In this document: positions 1-6,317 of the stretch, one piece after another | Layout: each line of letters opens with the position of its first letter | How positions within the stretch are numbered: the stretch's first letter is position 1 | DNA from: an uncultured Ruminococcus sp. | Lineage (GTDB): Bacteria; Bacillota; Clostridia; Oscillospirales; Ruminococcaceae | Length of the DNA: 15,629 nucleotides | Direction: 5' to 3' | Assembly (NCBI GenBank): GCA_947589205.1 | Contig: CANQCJ010000026.1 | Coordinates: 1-15,629, forward strand | Made by a program: the position numbers and the translations under genes | Notes under the pieces: model-generated | The model's input: only the letters and a program-made list of their open reading frames with translations | The model's database searches: none | What the model was told of the DNA's origin: nothing

Positions 1-394
1 TAAAGGAGCCCGTTCCGCCCGCGCAGGAGCCGTTCATGCGCTGCTCCACTCCGCCGGTCAGGAAAATTATCTTTGCGTCCTCGCCGCCAAGCTCAACCAC
101 AACGTCCGTGTCCGGATAGCTCTTGTTCACGGCGACAAAAGCCGCGTAGACCTCCTGAACGAAGCTTACGCCGCTCGCCTGAGCGATACCGAGACCGGCT
201 GAACCGGTTATCGCGGTGCGGAAAAATTTTCCTTTAAATTTCTCGTTTATTGCGCGAAGCTGATTCGCCACCGTCTCGCGCACCCTTGAAAAATGCCGTT
301 CGTATTTTGTGTAAATAATCTCGTCCTCTTTAAGAATGACCGTCTTAACGGTAGTAGACCCAACGTCTATCCCAAGTCTGTAGATCTCTTCCAT
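1..394 (-). CDS. 2-hydroxyacyl-CoA dehydratase activase-type ATPase (BadF/BcrA/HgdC family), 5' part
   Basis: This is a partial gene: 131 codons are visible and the frame is open off the left edge. Known family role: ATP-driven, iron-sulphur-dependent electron transfer to 2-hydroxyacyl-CoA dehydratases, in the cytoplasm. Visible motifs are the ASKHA ATPase phosphate loop GIDVGSTTVK (residues 8-17), ELGGEDAKII (101-110), and GSCAGGTGSF (122-131). Cys124 in the last motif is the position that holds the 4Fe-4S cluster in HgdC. The wording of the region (YERHF, FVQEV, QRMNG) fits the long clostridial version, in which the activase is fused to dehydratase-like domains (about 1400 residues), better than free-standing HgdC; this is inference because the C-terminal part is missing. 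The ATG at 394 follows a GGAAGGAAG-type purine stretch. The gene is divergent from tatD. Confidence 0.88.
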   Translation of the reverse strand, partial: MEEIYRLGIDVGSTTVKTVILKEDEIIYTKYERHFSRVRETVANQLRAINEKFKGKFFRTAITGSAGLGIAQASGVSFVQEVYAAFVAVNKSYPDTDVVVELGGEDAKIIFLTGGVEQRMNGSCAGGTGSF

Positions 395-432
395 ACCTTG
401 CTTCCTTCCCACAAATAAGTATACTATAATTA

Positions 433-461
433 ATTATATCACAAAAAAACGCTTTTGAAAA
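433..461 (-). promoter_or_regulatory. promoter for the activase gene
   Basis: On the minus strand a perfect TATAAT (438-433), preceded by TGA as an extended -10, lies 17 bp from a weak -35 TTTTCA (461-456). It sits about 40 bp upstream of the ATG at 394. Confidence 0.55.
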
Positions 462-514
462 GCCCTTTCTAAAAAAATTTTGATGAAATATAGCTGAAAA
501 AATCGGTACGGTAC

Positions 515-543
515 TTTACAAAATTTTAAATTTGTGTTATAAT
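515..543 (+). promoter_or_regulatory. promoter for the tatD cluster
   Basis: TTTACA (515-520) is separated by 17 bp from TATAAT (538-543), and TGT precedes the -10 box as an extended -10. It lies 33 bp upstream of the tatD GTG and is back to back with the activase promoter. It is the only strong plus-strand promoter seen before the seven-gene cluster. Confidence 0.75.
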
Positions 544-576
544 TAATTTAGCTGTACGTTTAAGGGGTGGGATATT

Positions 577-1374
577 GTGGAAGAATATAATGCAAACAGG
601 CTTAACGGCATATTCGATTCGCACTGTCATTATGACGACGGCGCGTTCGATAACGACCGCAGCGAGCTTTTAAGCGGTATGTTAAGCTCAGGCAAGGTGA
701 AATATCTTCTTCACGCAAGCGTAGACGCCGCTTCGAGCGAATTCGGCATACGATACAGCGAAAGCTTCGACAGCTTCTACACCTCGATAGGCTTCCACCC
801 GGAAAATATCGGCAGTATACCGGAGGACTATCTGCTCATACTCGAAAAGCTTGCAAAACACAAAAAAGTAATAGCTGTCGGCGAGATAGGTCTCGATTAC
901 CATTATGACAACGGAGAAAGCAGAGAAAAACAGCTTGAGCTTTTTGAAGCGCAGGTCGCTTTTGCAAATTCCCATGATCTGCCTATCATAATACACTGCC
1001 GCGACGCGCTCGAGGACGTTATGGAGGTCGTAAAAAAATACCGTCCGCGCGGCGTCGTCCACTGCTTTTCAGGCTCTGCCGAGACGGCGCTTGAATTTGT
1101 GCGGCTTGGTATGTACATCGGCTTCACCGGCGTGCTGAGCTTTAAGAACGCAAAAAAAGTAAAAAAAGCGTTCCTCGCCGTGCCGCATGATAAATTCCTG
1201 TTCGAGACCGACTGTCCCTATATGTCCCCCGAACCGTTCAGAGGCAAACGCTGCGACAGCAGACTGATAGCCTATACCGCGCTTGAAGCGCAGAGGCTGA
1301 GCGGCATCGACGCGCAGGAGCTGATAAACATTGCCGCCGAAAACACGGCAAGGCTGTTCGGAGTGAGCTTATGA
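577..1374 (+). CDS. tatD: TatD family hydrolase (metal-dependent DNase-like)
   Basis: This 265-residue protein has the usual length for TatD/YcfH/YabD proteins, which are cytoplasmic TIM-barrel metal-dependent hydrolases with reported 3'-5' DNase activity. The metal-ligand set is complete: DSHCH (His16, His18), GEIGLDY (Glu103), IIHCR (His140), VHCFSG (His162) and TDCPY (Asp212). The GTG start at 577 is placed six bases after the Shine-Dalgarno-like AAGGGGTGG (562-570); the promoter at 515-543 lies directly upstream. The stop overlaps the start of the next gene by four bases (ATGA), so the two are probably translationally coupled. The fold and family are certain. The exact substrate of this paralogue is not, since bacteria usually carry more than one TatD-like protein. 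Confidence 0.93.
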   Translation: MEEYNANRLNGIFDSHCHYDDGAFDNDRSELLSGMLSSGKVKYLLHASVDAASSEFGIRYSESFDSFYTSIGFHPENIGSIPEDYLLILEKLAKHKKVIAVGEIGLDYHYDNGESREKQLELFEAQVAFANSHDLPIIIHCRDALEDVMEVVKKYRPRGVVHCFSGSAETALEFVRLGMYIGFTGVLSFKNAKKVKKAFLAVPHDKFLFETDCPYMSPEPFRGKRCDSRLIAYTALEAQRLSGIDAQELINIAAENTARLFGVSL

Positions 1375-1583
1375 AGAAAAGGATCATAATCGCCGTTATA
1401 GCGTGCGTTATCCTGCTGACGCCGATACCGCGCTTTTTAAAGGACGGCGGAACGGTGGAATATAACGCCGTGCTGTATTCGGTAAGAAGGGTACACAGCA
1501 TCAACGGCGACGGCTATAACGTCGGCACGGAGGTCAGACTGCTTTTCTGGGAGGTCTACAGCAGTGTGGAATATCAGCCCTGA
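1371..1583 (+). CDS. small membrane-anchored protein of unknown function (70 aa)
   Basis: I do not recognise a named family. The 70-residue product starts with KKR, then one hydrophobic segment (about residues 4-20, ending LLTPIP) that would act as an uncleaved anchor or signal peptide without a lipobox. It continues with a short exported domain carrying DGGTVEYNAVLYSV (25-38) and ending EVYSSVEYQP. The ATG overlaps the tatD stop (ATGA) and the glycosyltransferase starts 39 bases downstream, so it is embedded in the operon. Coupled translation and coding-like codon use support a real gene. The DGGTxEYxAxxYxV wording resembles small secreted proteins I associate with Clostridia, but I cannot name a domain or function. 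Confidence 0.75.
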   Translation: MKKRIIIAVIACVILLTPIPRFLKDGGTVEYNAVLYSVRRVHSINGDGYNVGTEVRLLFWEVYSSVEYQP

Positions 1584-1622
1584 AGCAAAGGAGAGAAACA
1601 AAACAAGGAGGTCAAAGAAAAT

Positions 1623-2579
1623 ATGCCCGAGATAATGTATATCGTCATACCCTGCTACAACGAGGAGGAGATGCTTCCGATAACGGCTAAGGCGCTTATA
1701 GAAAAAATGGACACGCTCATCGCCGAAAAAAGGATATCGCCTAAAAGCAAGGTAATGTTCGTTGACGACGGCTCTAAGGACGCTACATGGGAGCTTATTT
1801 ACCGTTTCCACAAAAGCTGCGATATGTTCACGGGATTAAAGCTGTCGCGCAACAAGGGTCACCAGAACGCGCTGCTTGCGGGACTTATGACCGCTAAGGA
1901 ATACGCGGATATAATAGTTTCTATGGACGCGGACCTGCAGGACGATATAAACGCCATTGACGGCTTCCTCGAAAAGAGAGCGGAGGGCTGCGAGATAGTT
2001 TACGGAGTAAGAAGCTCGCGCGAAACGGATACGGGATTCAAAAGATGGACGGCGCAGAGCTATTATAAAGTCCTGTCGGCTATGGGAGTGGATATCGTCT
2101 ACAACCACGCCGATTACCGCATGATGAGCAAAAGAGCGGTCGAAGCGTTGGCGGAGTTCAGCGAGGTAAACCTGTTTTTGCGCGGTATAGTGCCTATGGT
2201 GGGCTTTAAAAGCGATATCGTGACCTATGAAAGAGCCGCAAGGCAGGCGGGCGAGTCGAAATATCCGCTCAAAAAGATGATAGCCTTCGCGGTAGAGGGC
2301 ATAACCTCGCTTTCGATAAAGCCGATAAGATTTATCACCGCTCTCGGTATATGTATATTCCTCGTCTCGATAATCATGCTGATATATTTTCTTGTGATAC
2401 ACGCCCTCGGCAGGACCATCGCCGGCTGGACGACGACGGTCGTTTCGGTGTGGGCGCTCGGCGGCTTACAGCTTTTCGCTATAGGCATCATCGGAGAATA
2501 TATCGGAAAGATATATCTTGAAACAAAGGCGAGACCTAAGTTTATAATAGAAACCGACCTTGAAAAAGAGGATCGGTAA
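1623..2579 (+). CDS. membrane glycosyltransferase family 2, GtrB/DPM1-like
   Basis: This 318-residue GT-A fold enzyme is predicted to transfer a sugar from a nucleotide donor to a polyprenyl phosphate at the cytoplasmic face of the membrane. Visible motifs are VIPCYNEEEML at the N-terminus (8-18), VDDGSKD (47-53), and the metal-binding DADLQDD (102-108). The stretch RGIVPMVGF (187-195) followed by YERAARQAGESKYPLKKM (202-219) is characteristic of GtrB-type enzymes. Two C-terminal membrane helices span about 237-260 and 268-293, and the end KARPKFIIE is typical. A textbook AAGGAGGT (1605-1612) lies ten bases before the ATG. It could modify a wall or membrane glycan, or serve lipid-linked sugar synthesis; the donor and acceptor cannot be read from sequence. 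Confidence 0.9.
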   Translation: MPEIMYIVIPCYNEEEMLPITAKALIEKMDTLIAEKRISPKSKVMFVDDGSKDATWELIYRFHKSCDMFTGLKLSRNKGHQNALLAGLMTAKEYADIIVSMDADLQDDINAIDGFLEKRAEGCEIVYGVRSSRETDTGFKRWTAQSYYKVLSAMGVDIVYNHADYRMMSKRAVEALAEFSEVNLFLRGIVPMVGFKSDIVTYERAARQAGESKYPLKKMIAFAVEGITSLSIKPIRFITALGICIFLVSIIMLIYFLVIHALGRTIAGWTTTVVSVWALGGLQLFAIGIIGEYIGKIYLETKARPKFIIETDLEKEDR

Positions 2580-2603
2580 TTAACAAAAAGGAGTAAAAAG
2601 AAA

Positions 2604-3131
2604 ATGGCAGAAGAAAACATCGTAAGAAATGACGCGCTCGTAGAAGCGGTCGCAAAAATGCGGGAGAATTTCGTTCAGGAAACTCAAAGCAATGTAATAA
2701 ACATCGCGCTGCGCGGAGAGTACCTCGTTCCCGCGAACATAGTCAAAAACACCCAGCTCGTTCAGGACAAGGAAAATCATCTTAAATTCCAGGATCACCC
2801 GCAGGCAAGATTCATGCTCATAAAGCACAAGACCAACGGTACGTTTTTCCCGGTATTTACAAGCAGAGAGGAATTTGACAAGCTTGAAAAGAAGGAGGAG
2901 TTCACCGCAGTAAAAATGAAGTTCGGCGATATCGCCGCGCTCACCGAGCAGTCTCCGGCGGTCGTCGGCTTTGTAATAGACCCTGTGGGAATGAACCTGC
3001 CGTTTACCAAGCAGATGCTCGCTTCGATAAAGGAAACGCTCCGCAAAGCGAGAGATGCCCGGCAGGCTGCGCAAAGCTCAGCCCCGGCTGAAGCCGCGCC
3101 GAATATAACCGTTTCCGGAGACGGAGAATAA
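2604..3131 (+). CDS. SseB-domain protein
   Basis: This 175-residue protein carries an SseB N-terminal domain. The signature pieces are RGEYLVPA (37-44), FMLIKHKTNGTFFPVFTSREEFDKL-like wording at 70-94, and VGFVIDPVGMNLPF (121-134). The N-terminal 30 residues are helical and charged. The last 25 residues are an Ala/Pro/Ser-rich tail and probably disordered. There is no signal peptide or membrane segment, so it should be cytoplasmic. SseB-domain proteins in Firmicutes have no clear biochemical role, and none can be assigned here. The ribosome site AAAGGAG (2587-2593) is ten bases from the ATG, and the gene is only 24 bases after the glycosyltransferase, consistent with an operon. Confidence 0.82.
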   Translation: MAEENIVRNDALVEAVAKMRENFVQETQSNVINIALRGEYLVPANIVKNTQLVQDKENHLKFQDHPQARFMLIKHKTNGTFFPVFTSREEFDKLEKKEEFTAVKMKFGDIAALTEQSPAVVGFVIDPVGMNLPFTKQMLASIKETLRKARDARQAAQSSAPAEAAPNITVSGDGE

Positions 3132-3154
3132 AACAGGCATAAAGGCAAGATAAC

Positions 3155-3188
3155 AAGCCGCTTTTTCCCGACAAAGAGAGAGCGGCTT
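3155..3188 (+). other. hairpin between the SseB and glycosylase genes
   Basis: AAGCCGCT (3155-3162) pairs with AGCGGCTT (3181-3188), and weaker pairs continue inward. No T-tract follows (AGAATTT), so it is not a good intrinsic terminator. It may be a processing or partial attenuation site inside the operon. Confidence 0.4.
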
Positions 3189-3197
3189 AGAATTTAG

Positions 3198-3725
3198 GTG
3201 AGCGTTTTGGAACGTGAGTATACCCACATAGTACACGGCTTTGAGCCGGTATTTGACGAAAGCTGTACAATGCTGATATTGGGAAGTCTGCCGTCTGTAA
3301 TGTCAAGAAAAAACAATTTCTATTACGGACACCCGGCAAACCGTTTCTGGCGGGTGCTGGCGGAAATTTTTAAATATCCCCTGCCGCAGAGCATAGAGCA
3401 GAAAAAAACGCTTCTGCTTGAAAATCATATCGCCGTCTGGGACGTTATAAAGGAATGCGATATAATCGGTTCTGCGGATTCGACGATAAAAAACGCCGTG
3501 CCGACAGAGCTTTCGGTAATAACCGAAAAAAGCGGTATAGAGCGCATATTTGCAAACGGCTCGGCAGCCGCGCGGATATTTTACAAATACCAGCGAGACA
3601 AGATAAATATGGATATAACGGCTCTCCCCTCGACAAGTCCCGCAAACGCCGCGTGGAGCTTTGAACGGCTGGTGAAGGCGTGGTCGGTCTTAAAGGAGAC
3701 CCCTTCAAGGCTGAAAAAAGCCTGA
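3198..3725 (+). CDS. DNA-deoxyinosine glycosylase-like protein (uracil-DNA glycosylase superfamily)
   Basis: A cytoplasmic base-excision repair enzyme of about 175 residues, predicted to excise hypoxanthine (and perhaps uracil) from deaminated DNA. Superfamily pieces are LILGSLPS (26-33), the very typical FYYGHPANRFW (41-51), VWDVIK (80-85), NGSAA (120-124) and the C-terminal LPSTSPANA (143-151). The start is uncertain. GTG at 3198 has no ribosome site upstream. TTG at 3207, three codons later, is preceded by AGGTGAG (3196-3202) and is at least as likely; the domain is complete either way. The entry uses the outer bound. It lies 66 bases after the SseB gene and 83 before the response regulator. 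Family identity is secure, substrate preference is inferred. Confidence 0.88.
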   Translation: MSVLEREYTHIVHGFEPVFDESCTMLILGSLPSVMSRKNNFYYGHPANRFWRVLAEIFKYPLPQSIEQKKTLLLENHIAVWDVIKECDIIGSADSTIKNAVPTELSVITEKSGIERIFANGSAAARIFYKYQRDKINMDITALPSTSPANAAWSFERLVKAWSVLKETPSRLKKA

Positions 3726-3731
3726 TATTTT

Positions 3732-3761
3732 TTGCATATTTTCACGCAATATACATATAAA
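3732..3761 (+). promoter_or_regulatory. possible promoter for the two-component genes
   Basis: TTGCAT (3732-3737) and TATAAA (3756-3761) are separated by 18 bp in the 83-bp AT-rich gap before the response regulator. The match is modest. The same opening TTGCATATTT recurs in front of the P-type ATPase gene on the other strand. Confidence 0.3.
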
Positions 3762-3808
3762 AATGATAATCTTAGAAAAGAATATGAAAAAACGGAGGTA
3801 GATCTTTT

Positions 3809-4483
3809 ATGCCAAAGCTTTTGGTCGTAGACGATGAGGAGCGTATACGCGATATAATCCGCGAATATGCAGAATTCAATGAATTTCAGGTGACGGAGGC
3901 AGCCGACGGTATGGAAGCGGTCGAATGCGTCAGAAACAACGATTTTGATATTATCGTTATGGATATAATGATGCCGCGGCTTGACGGTTATTCCGCCTGC
4001 AAGGAGATAAAGAAGTTAAAGGATATACCGGTCATAATGCTCTCGGCGCGCGGCGAGGAATACGACAAGCTGTTCGGCTTCGAGATAGGCGTCGACGATT
4101 ATGTAGTAAAGCCGTTTTCGCCTAAAGAGCTTATGGCGAGGATACGCGCGGTCATGAACCGGGTAAATTCCTCGAGAAAGACCGAGGACGTTATCACCTA
4201 TAAAGGCTTGGTGATAAACTTCACTGCCCGCGAGGTGACGATAGACGGCGTGCGCGCGCAGATGACGCCTAAGGAATACGATCTGCTGTTTTATCTTGTA
4301 AAGAACATGAACATCGCCCTTTCAAGAGAAAAGCTGCTCGAGGAGGTCTGGGGATTTGATTTCTACGGAGACGACAGAACGGTCGACACGCATATAAAAA
4401 TGCTCCGCAACAGTCTCGGTCCTTACAGAAACCTTATCATAACTCTGAGAGGAATGGGATATAAATTTGAGAAGATCGCGTAA
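3809..4483 (+). CDS. OmpR/PhoB-family response regulator
   Basis: A 224-residue two-domain transcription factor. The receiver domain (1-118) shows the acidic pair Asp8-Asp9, phosphoacceptor Asp52 in VMDIMMPRLDG, Ser79 in MLSARGEEY and Lys101 in VVKPFSPKEL, so it looks fully phosphorylatable. The C-terminal winged helix (about 128-224) has the trans_reg_C hallmarks LTPKEYDLL-like (MTPKEYDLLFYL), EVWGFDFYGDDRTVDTHIKMLRNSL and RGMGYKFE. The strong site GGAGGT (3794-3799) is nine bases from the ATG. The cognate kinase gene overlaps its 3' end by 17 bases. The regulon and stimulus are unknown; the pair is not next to an obvious target such as a transporter. Confidence 0.95.
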   Translation: MPKLLVVDDEERIRDIIREYAEFNEFQVTEAADGMEAVECVRNNDFDIIVMDIMMPRLDGYSACKEIKKLKDIPVIMLSARGEEYDKLFGFEIGVDDYVVKPFSPKELMARIRAVMNRVNSSRKTEDVITYKGLVINFTAREVTIDGVRAQMTPKEYDLLFYLVKNMNIALSREKLLEEVWGFDFYGDDRTVDTHIKMLRNSLGPYRNLIITLRGMGYKFEKIA

Positions 4484-5933
4484 GAACGCCGTCAAGAAGA
4501 AAAAAAAGCGCAGAAAATTCCGCTTAAAGACCTATGTTTTTTTATACTTCATGGTCGTGGTGCTGTTTATTCTCGTTATCCTCTGGGTGTTCCAGTATTT
4601 CTTCCTCCCGAGATACTACCGCGCCGCCAAGATACGCGACGTTTCCGATGTCGCGCAGAAGCTTATAAGCGGCTTCGGCAGGGAAAACATAGATTTCAAC
4701 GCAAGGAGAATGGCGTTTAACAACAATATGTTCATTCTCATAACCGACGAGGACGGCAAGGACGTAGCGCTTGAAAACAATCTCGGAAACTATTCGGTCT
4801 TTGGGAAGGACAAGGAGATAAATTTCGGAAAGACCCTCTATCAGTTCCGTCAGAAGCTGCAAAGCGCCGACTCGGATCATGTAACAAGCATTGTGACCAA
4901 CGATGATTTTGGTAGCGAGGAGGTTTTTTACTGTCAGAAATTCAATGACGGCGGCTCGTCGTTCTATCTTTTCATAGAAGCTCCCATCGAACCGATAGAT
5001 TCAACGGTCGATATCGTCCGCGAACAGCTTGTGTATATAACGATAATCCTTTTTGAGCTTGCCTTTATCGTCACCGTGCTTATTTCCCACCGCATCTCGC
5101 TGCCGATAGAGCAGCTCACCGAAACCGCGAAAAAGTTCGGCGAGGGGGATTATTCCATCGAATTTAAAGCGGAGGGCTATCGGGAGATAGAAGAGCTGTC
5201 AGTCGTGCTCGACGACGCCAAAAACGAGGTCAAGAACGTCACCGATCTTAAAAAAGACCTCATCGCGAATATCTCCCACGATCTTAGAACGCCGCTGACG
5301 ATGGTCAAGGCCTACGCCGAGATGATAAGAGACCTTTCGGGAGACGATCCGAAAAAGCGCGAAAAGCATTGTCAGATAATCATCGACGAAGCCGACAGGC
5401 TGTCTAATCTTGTTAATTCCATACTCGAGCTGTCAAAGCTCGAAAGCTCCAACACCGAGCTGGATCTAAGCTCCTATTCCGTACACGAGCAGATAGAGGA
5501 CGTTCTCAAACGCTATACGCTGCTTATCGAGGAAAACGGCTACGATATTTCCTTTATCCCCGATGAGGACAGGATCATCCGCGCCGACCACGACAAGCTC
5601 TCGCAGGTGCTCTATAATTTTATCAACAACGCGGTAAACTACACCGGCGAGGAAAAGCATATACGTATCCGCCAGATAAACACACCTAAGGCTGTGCGGA
5701 TAGAGGTCGTTGACAACGGTCCGGGCATACCGAAGGACAAGCTGAAGCAGGTTTTCGACCGCTACTACCGCGGCGGAAAGGTCAAGCGCGAAACGGTCGG
5801 CACCGGCTTGGGTCTTTCTATCTGCAAGGAAATACTGCGTCTGCATGAATTTGCGTTCGGCGTTGCCTCCGAGGAGGGCAGCGGGTCTACCTTCTGGTTC
5901 GAGATACCGATAAACCAAAATGACAATGAATAA
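4467..5933 (+). CDS. membrane sensor histidine kinase
   Basis: A 488-residue kinase paired with the upstream regulator. Order of parts: a very basic N-terminus (residues 1-21), TM1 (about 23-46), an extracytoplasmic sensor of about 140 residues, TM2 (about 187-208), HAMP (208-260), HisKA with NISHDLRTPLTMVKAYAEM around phospho-accepting His271, and the HATPase domain (about 375-484). The HATPase has N-box NFINNAVNY (384-392), DNGPGIP (416-422) and GTGLGLSI (445-452). Canonical catalytic residues are present. The start is TTG at 4467, inside the regulator gene. The first in-frame ATG (4551) would remove the basic N-terminus and leave no ribosome site, whereas GGAATGGGAT (4451-4460) precedes the TTG. 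The sensor region is not recognisable, so the signal is unknown. Confidence 0.93.
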   Translation: MRRSRKNAVKKKKKRRKFRLKTYVFLYFMVVVLFILVILWVFQYFFLPRYYRAAKIRDVSDVAQKLISGFGRENIDFNARRMAFNNNMFILITDEDGKDVALENNLGNYSVFGKDKEINFGKTLYQFRQKLQSADSDHVTSIVTNDDFGSEEVFYCQKFNDGGSSFYLFIEAPIEPIDSTVDIVREQLVYITIILFELAFIVTVLISHRISLPIEQLTETAKKFGEGDYSIEFKAEGYREIEELSVVLDDAKNEVKNVTDLKKDLIANISHDLRTPLTMVKAYAEMIRDLSGDDPKKREKHCQIIIDEADRLSNLVNSILELSKLESSNTELDLSSYSVHEQIEDVLKRYTLLIEENGYDISFIPDEDRIIRADHDKLSQVLYNFINNAVNYTGEEKHIRIRQINTPKAVRIEVVDNGPGIPKDKLKQVFDRYYRGGKVKRETVGTGLGLSICKEILRLHEFAFGVASEEGSGSTFWFEIPINQNDNE

Positions 5934-5967
5934 AAAAACAGTCTCCAAAAAAGCGGAGACTGTTTTT
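5934..5967. terminator. bidirectional intrinsic terminator
   Basis: A perfect 13-bp stem, AAAAACAGTCTCC (5934-5946) against GGAGACTGTTTTT (5955-5967), has an eight-base loop. The A-run on one arm and T-run on the other give a U-tract in both directions. It sits between the end of the kinase gene and the convergent SCP2 gene and should stop both transcripts. Confidence 0.9.
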
Positions 5968-5981
5968 GATTTTAGGAAAAA

Positions 5982-6302
5982 TTACTTCTTCAGCAGATTG
6001 CCAAACTCCAGCGCCTTGCCGATATCGCCGTCGACCTTGAGCTTGCCGAGCGTGAAAGCCGCCACCGGGTCGAGCTTGCCGTCTATAAGCTTGTTGAAAT
6101 TGCTCATGTTCATCGTTATCGCGCAGCTTCTGTCGTTGTACTCGTAAGGCTCTATGCTTATTTTGCCGTTTTTGATCTCGATATAGAATACTCCGCCGTC
6201 ATCTCCGGTGATGTTCACCTGAACGGCGAGAAAATCAACGCCCGATACATCGAGCTTGCCCGCCATAGCGCGTACCTTTGCAATAAGCTCGTCAAATTTC
6301 AT
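5982..6302 (-). CDS. SCP2 sterol-binding-domain protein
   Basis: A 106-residue single-domain protein. SCP2-like pieces are GVFYIEIKNGKISI in the middle, DRSCAITMNMSNFNKLIDGKL-type wording (a conserved region where residues line the lipid pocket), and the C-terminal KLKVDGDIGKALEFGNLL. It is probably a cytoplasmic small-domain protein binding a hydrophobic ligand; the bacterial ligand is unknown. The start is set at the ATG at 6302 because a perfect AAGGAGGT (6317-6310) lies seven bases upstream. A longer in-frame version from 6338 would begin inside purA and has no such site. The ribosome site overlaps the purA stop codon, which argues for an operon with coupled translation. It ends at the bidirectional terminator. 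Confidence 0.85.
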   Translation of the reverse strand: MKFDELIAKVRAMAGKLDVSGVDFLAVQVNITGDDGGVFYIEIKNGKISIEPYEYNDRSCAITMNMSNFNKLIDGKLDPVAAFTLGKLKVDGDIGKALEFGNLLKK

Positions 6303-6309
6303 TTTTATG

Positions 6310-6317
6310 ACCTCCTT
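6310..6317 (-). promoter_or_regulatory. ribosome site overlapping the purA stop, sets the SCP2 start
   Basis: AAGGAGGT on the minus strand, seven bases before the ATG at 6302. Its first two bases are the last two of the purA TAA stop (6318-6316). Confidence 0.85.

Noticed and set aside
1836..2402. Minus-strand open frame of 188 codons opposite the glycosyltransferase
   Set aside because: The plus-strand frame has complete GT2 motifs; the opposite frame gives a compositionally odd Tyr/Arg/His-rich product.
3155..3188. Hairpin as an intrinsic terminator
   Set aside because: The stem is decent but no T-run follows it, and the next gene is close on the same strand.
4551..5933. Histidine kinase start at the first ATG
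   Set aside because: It would begin at the first membrane helix without the basic N-terminus and has no ribosome site; TTG 4467 fits better.
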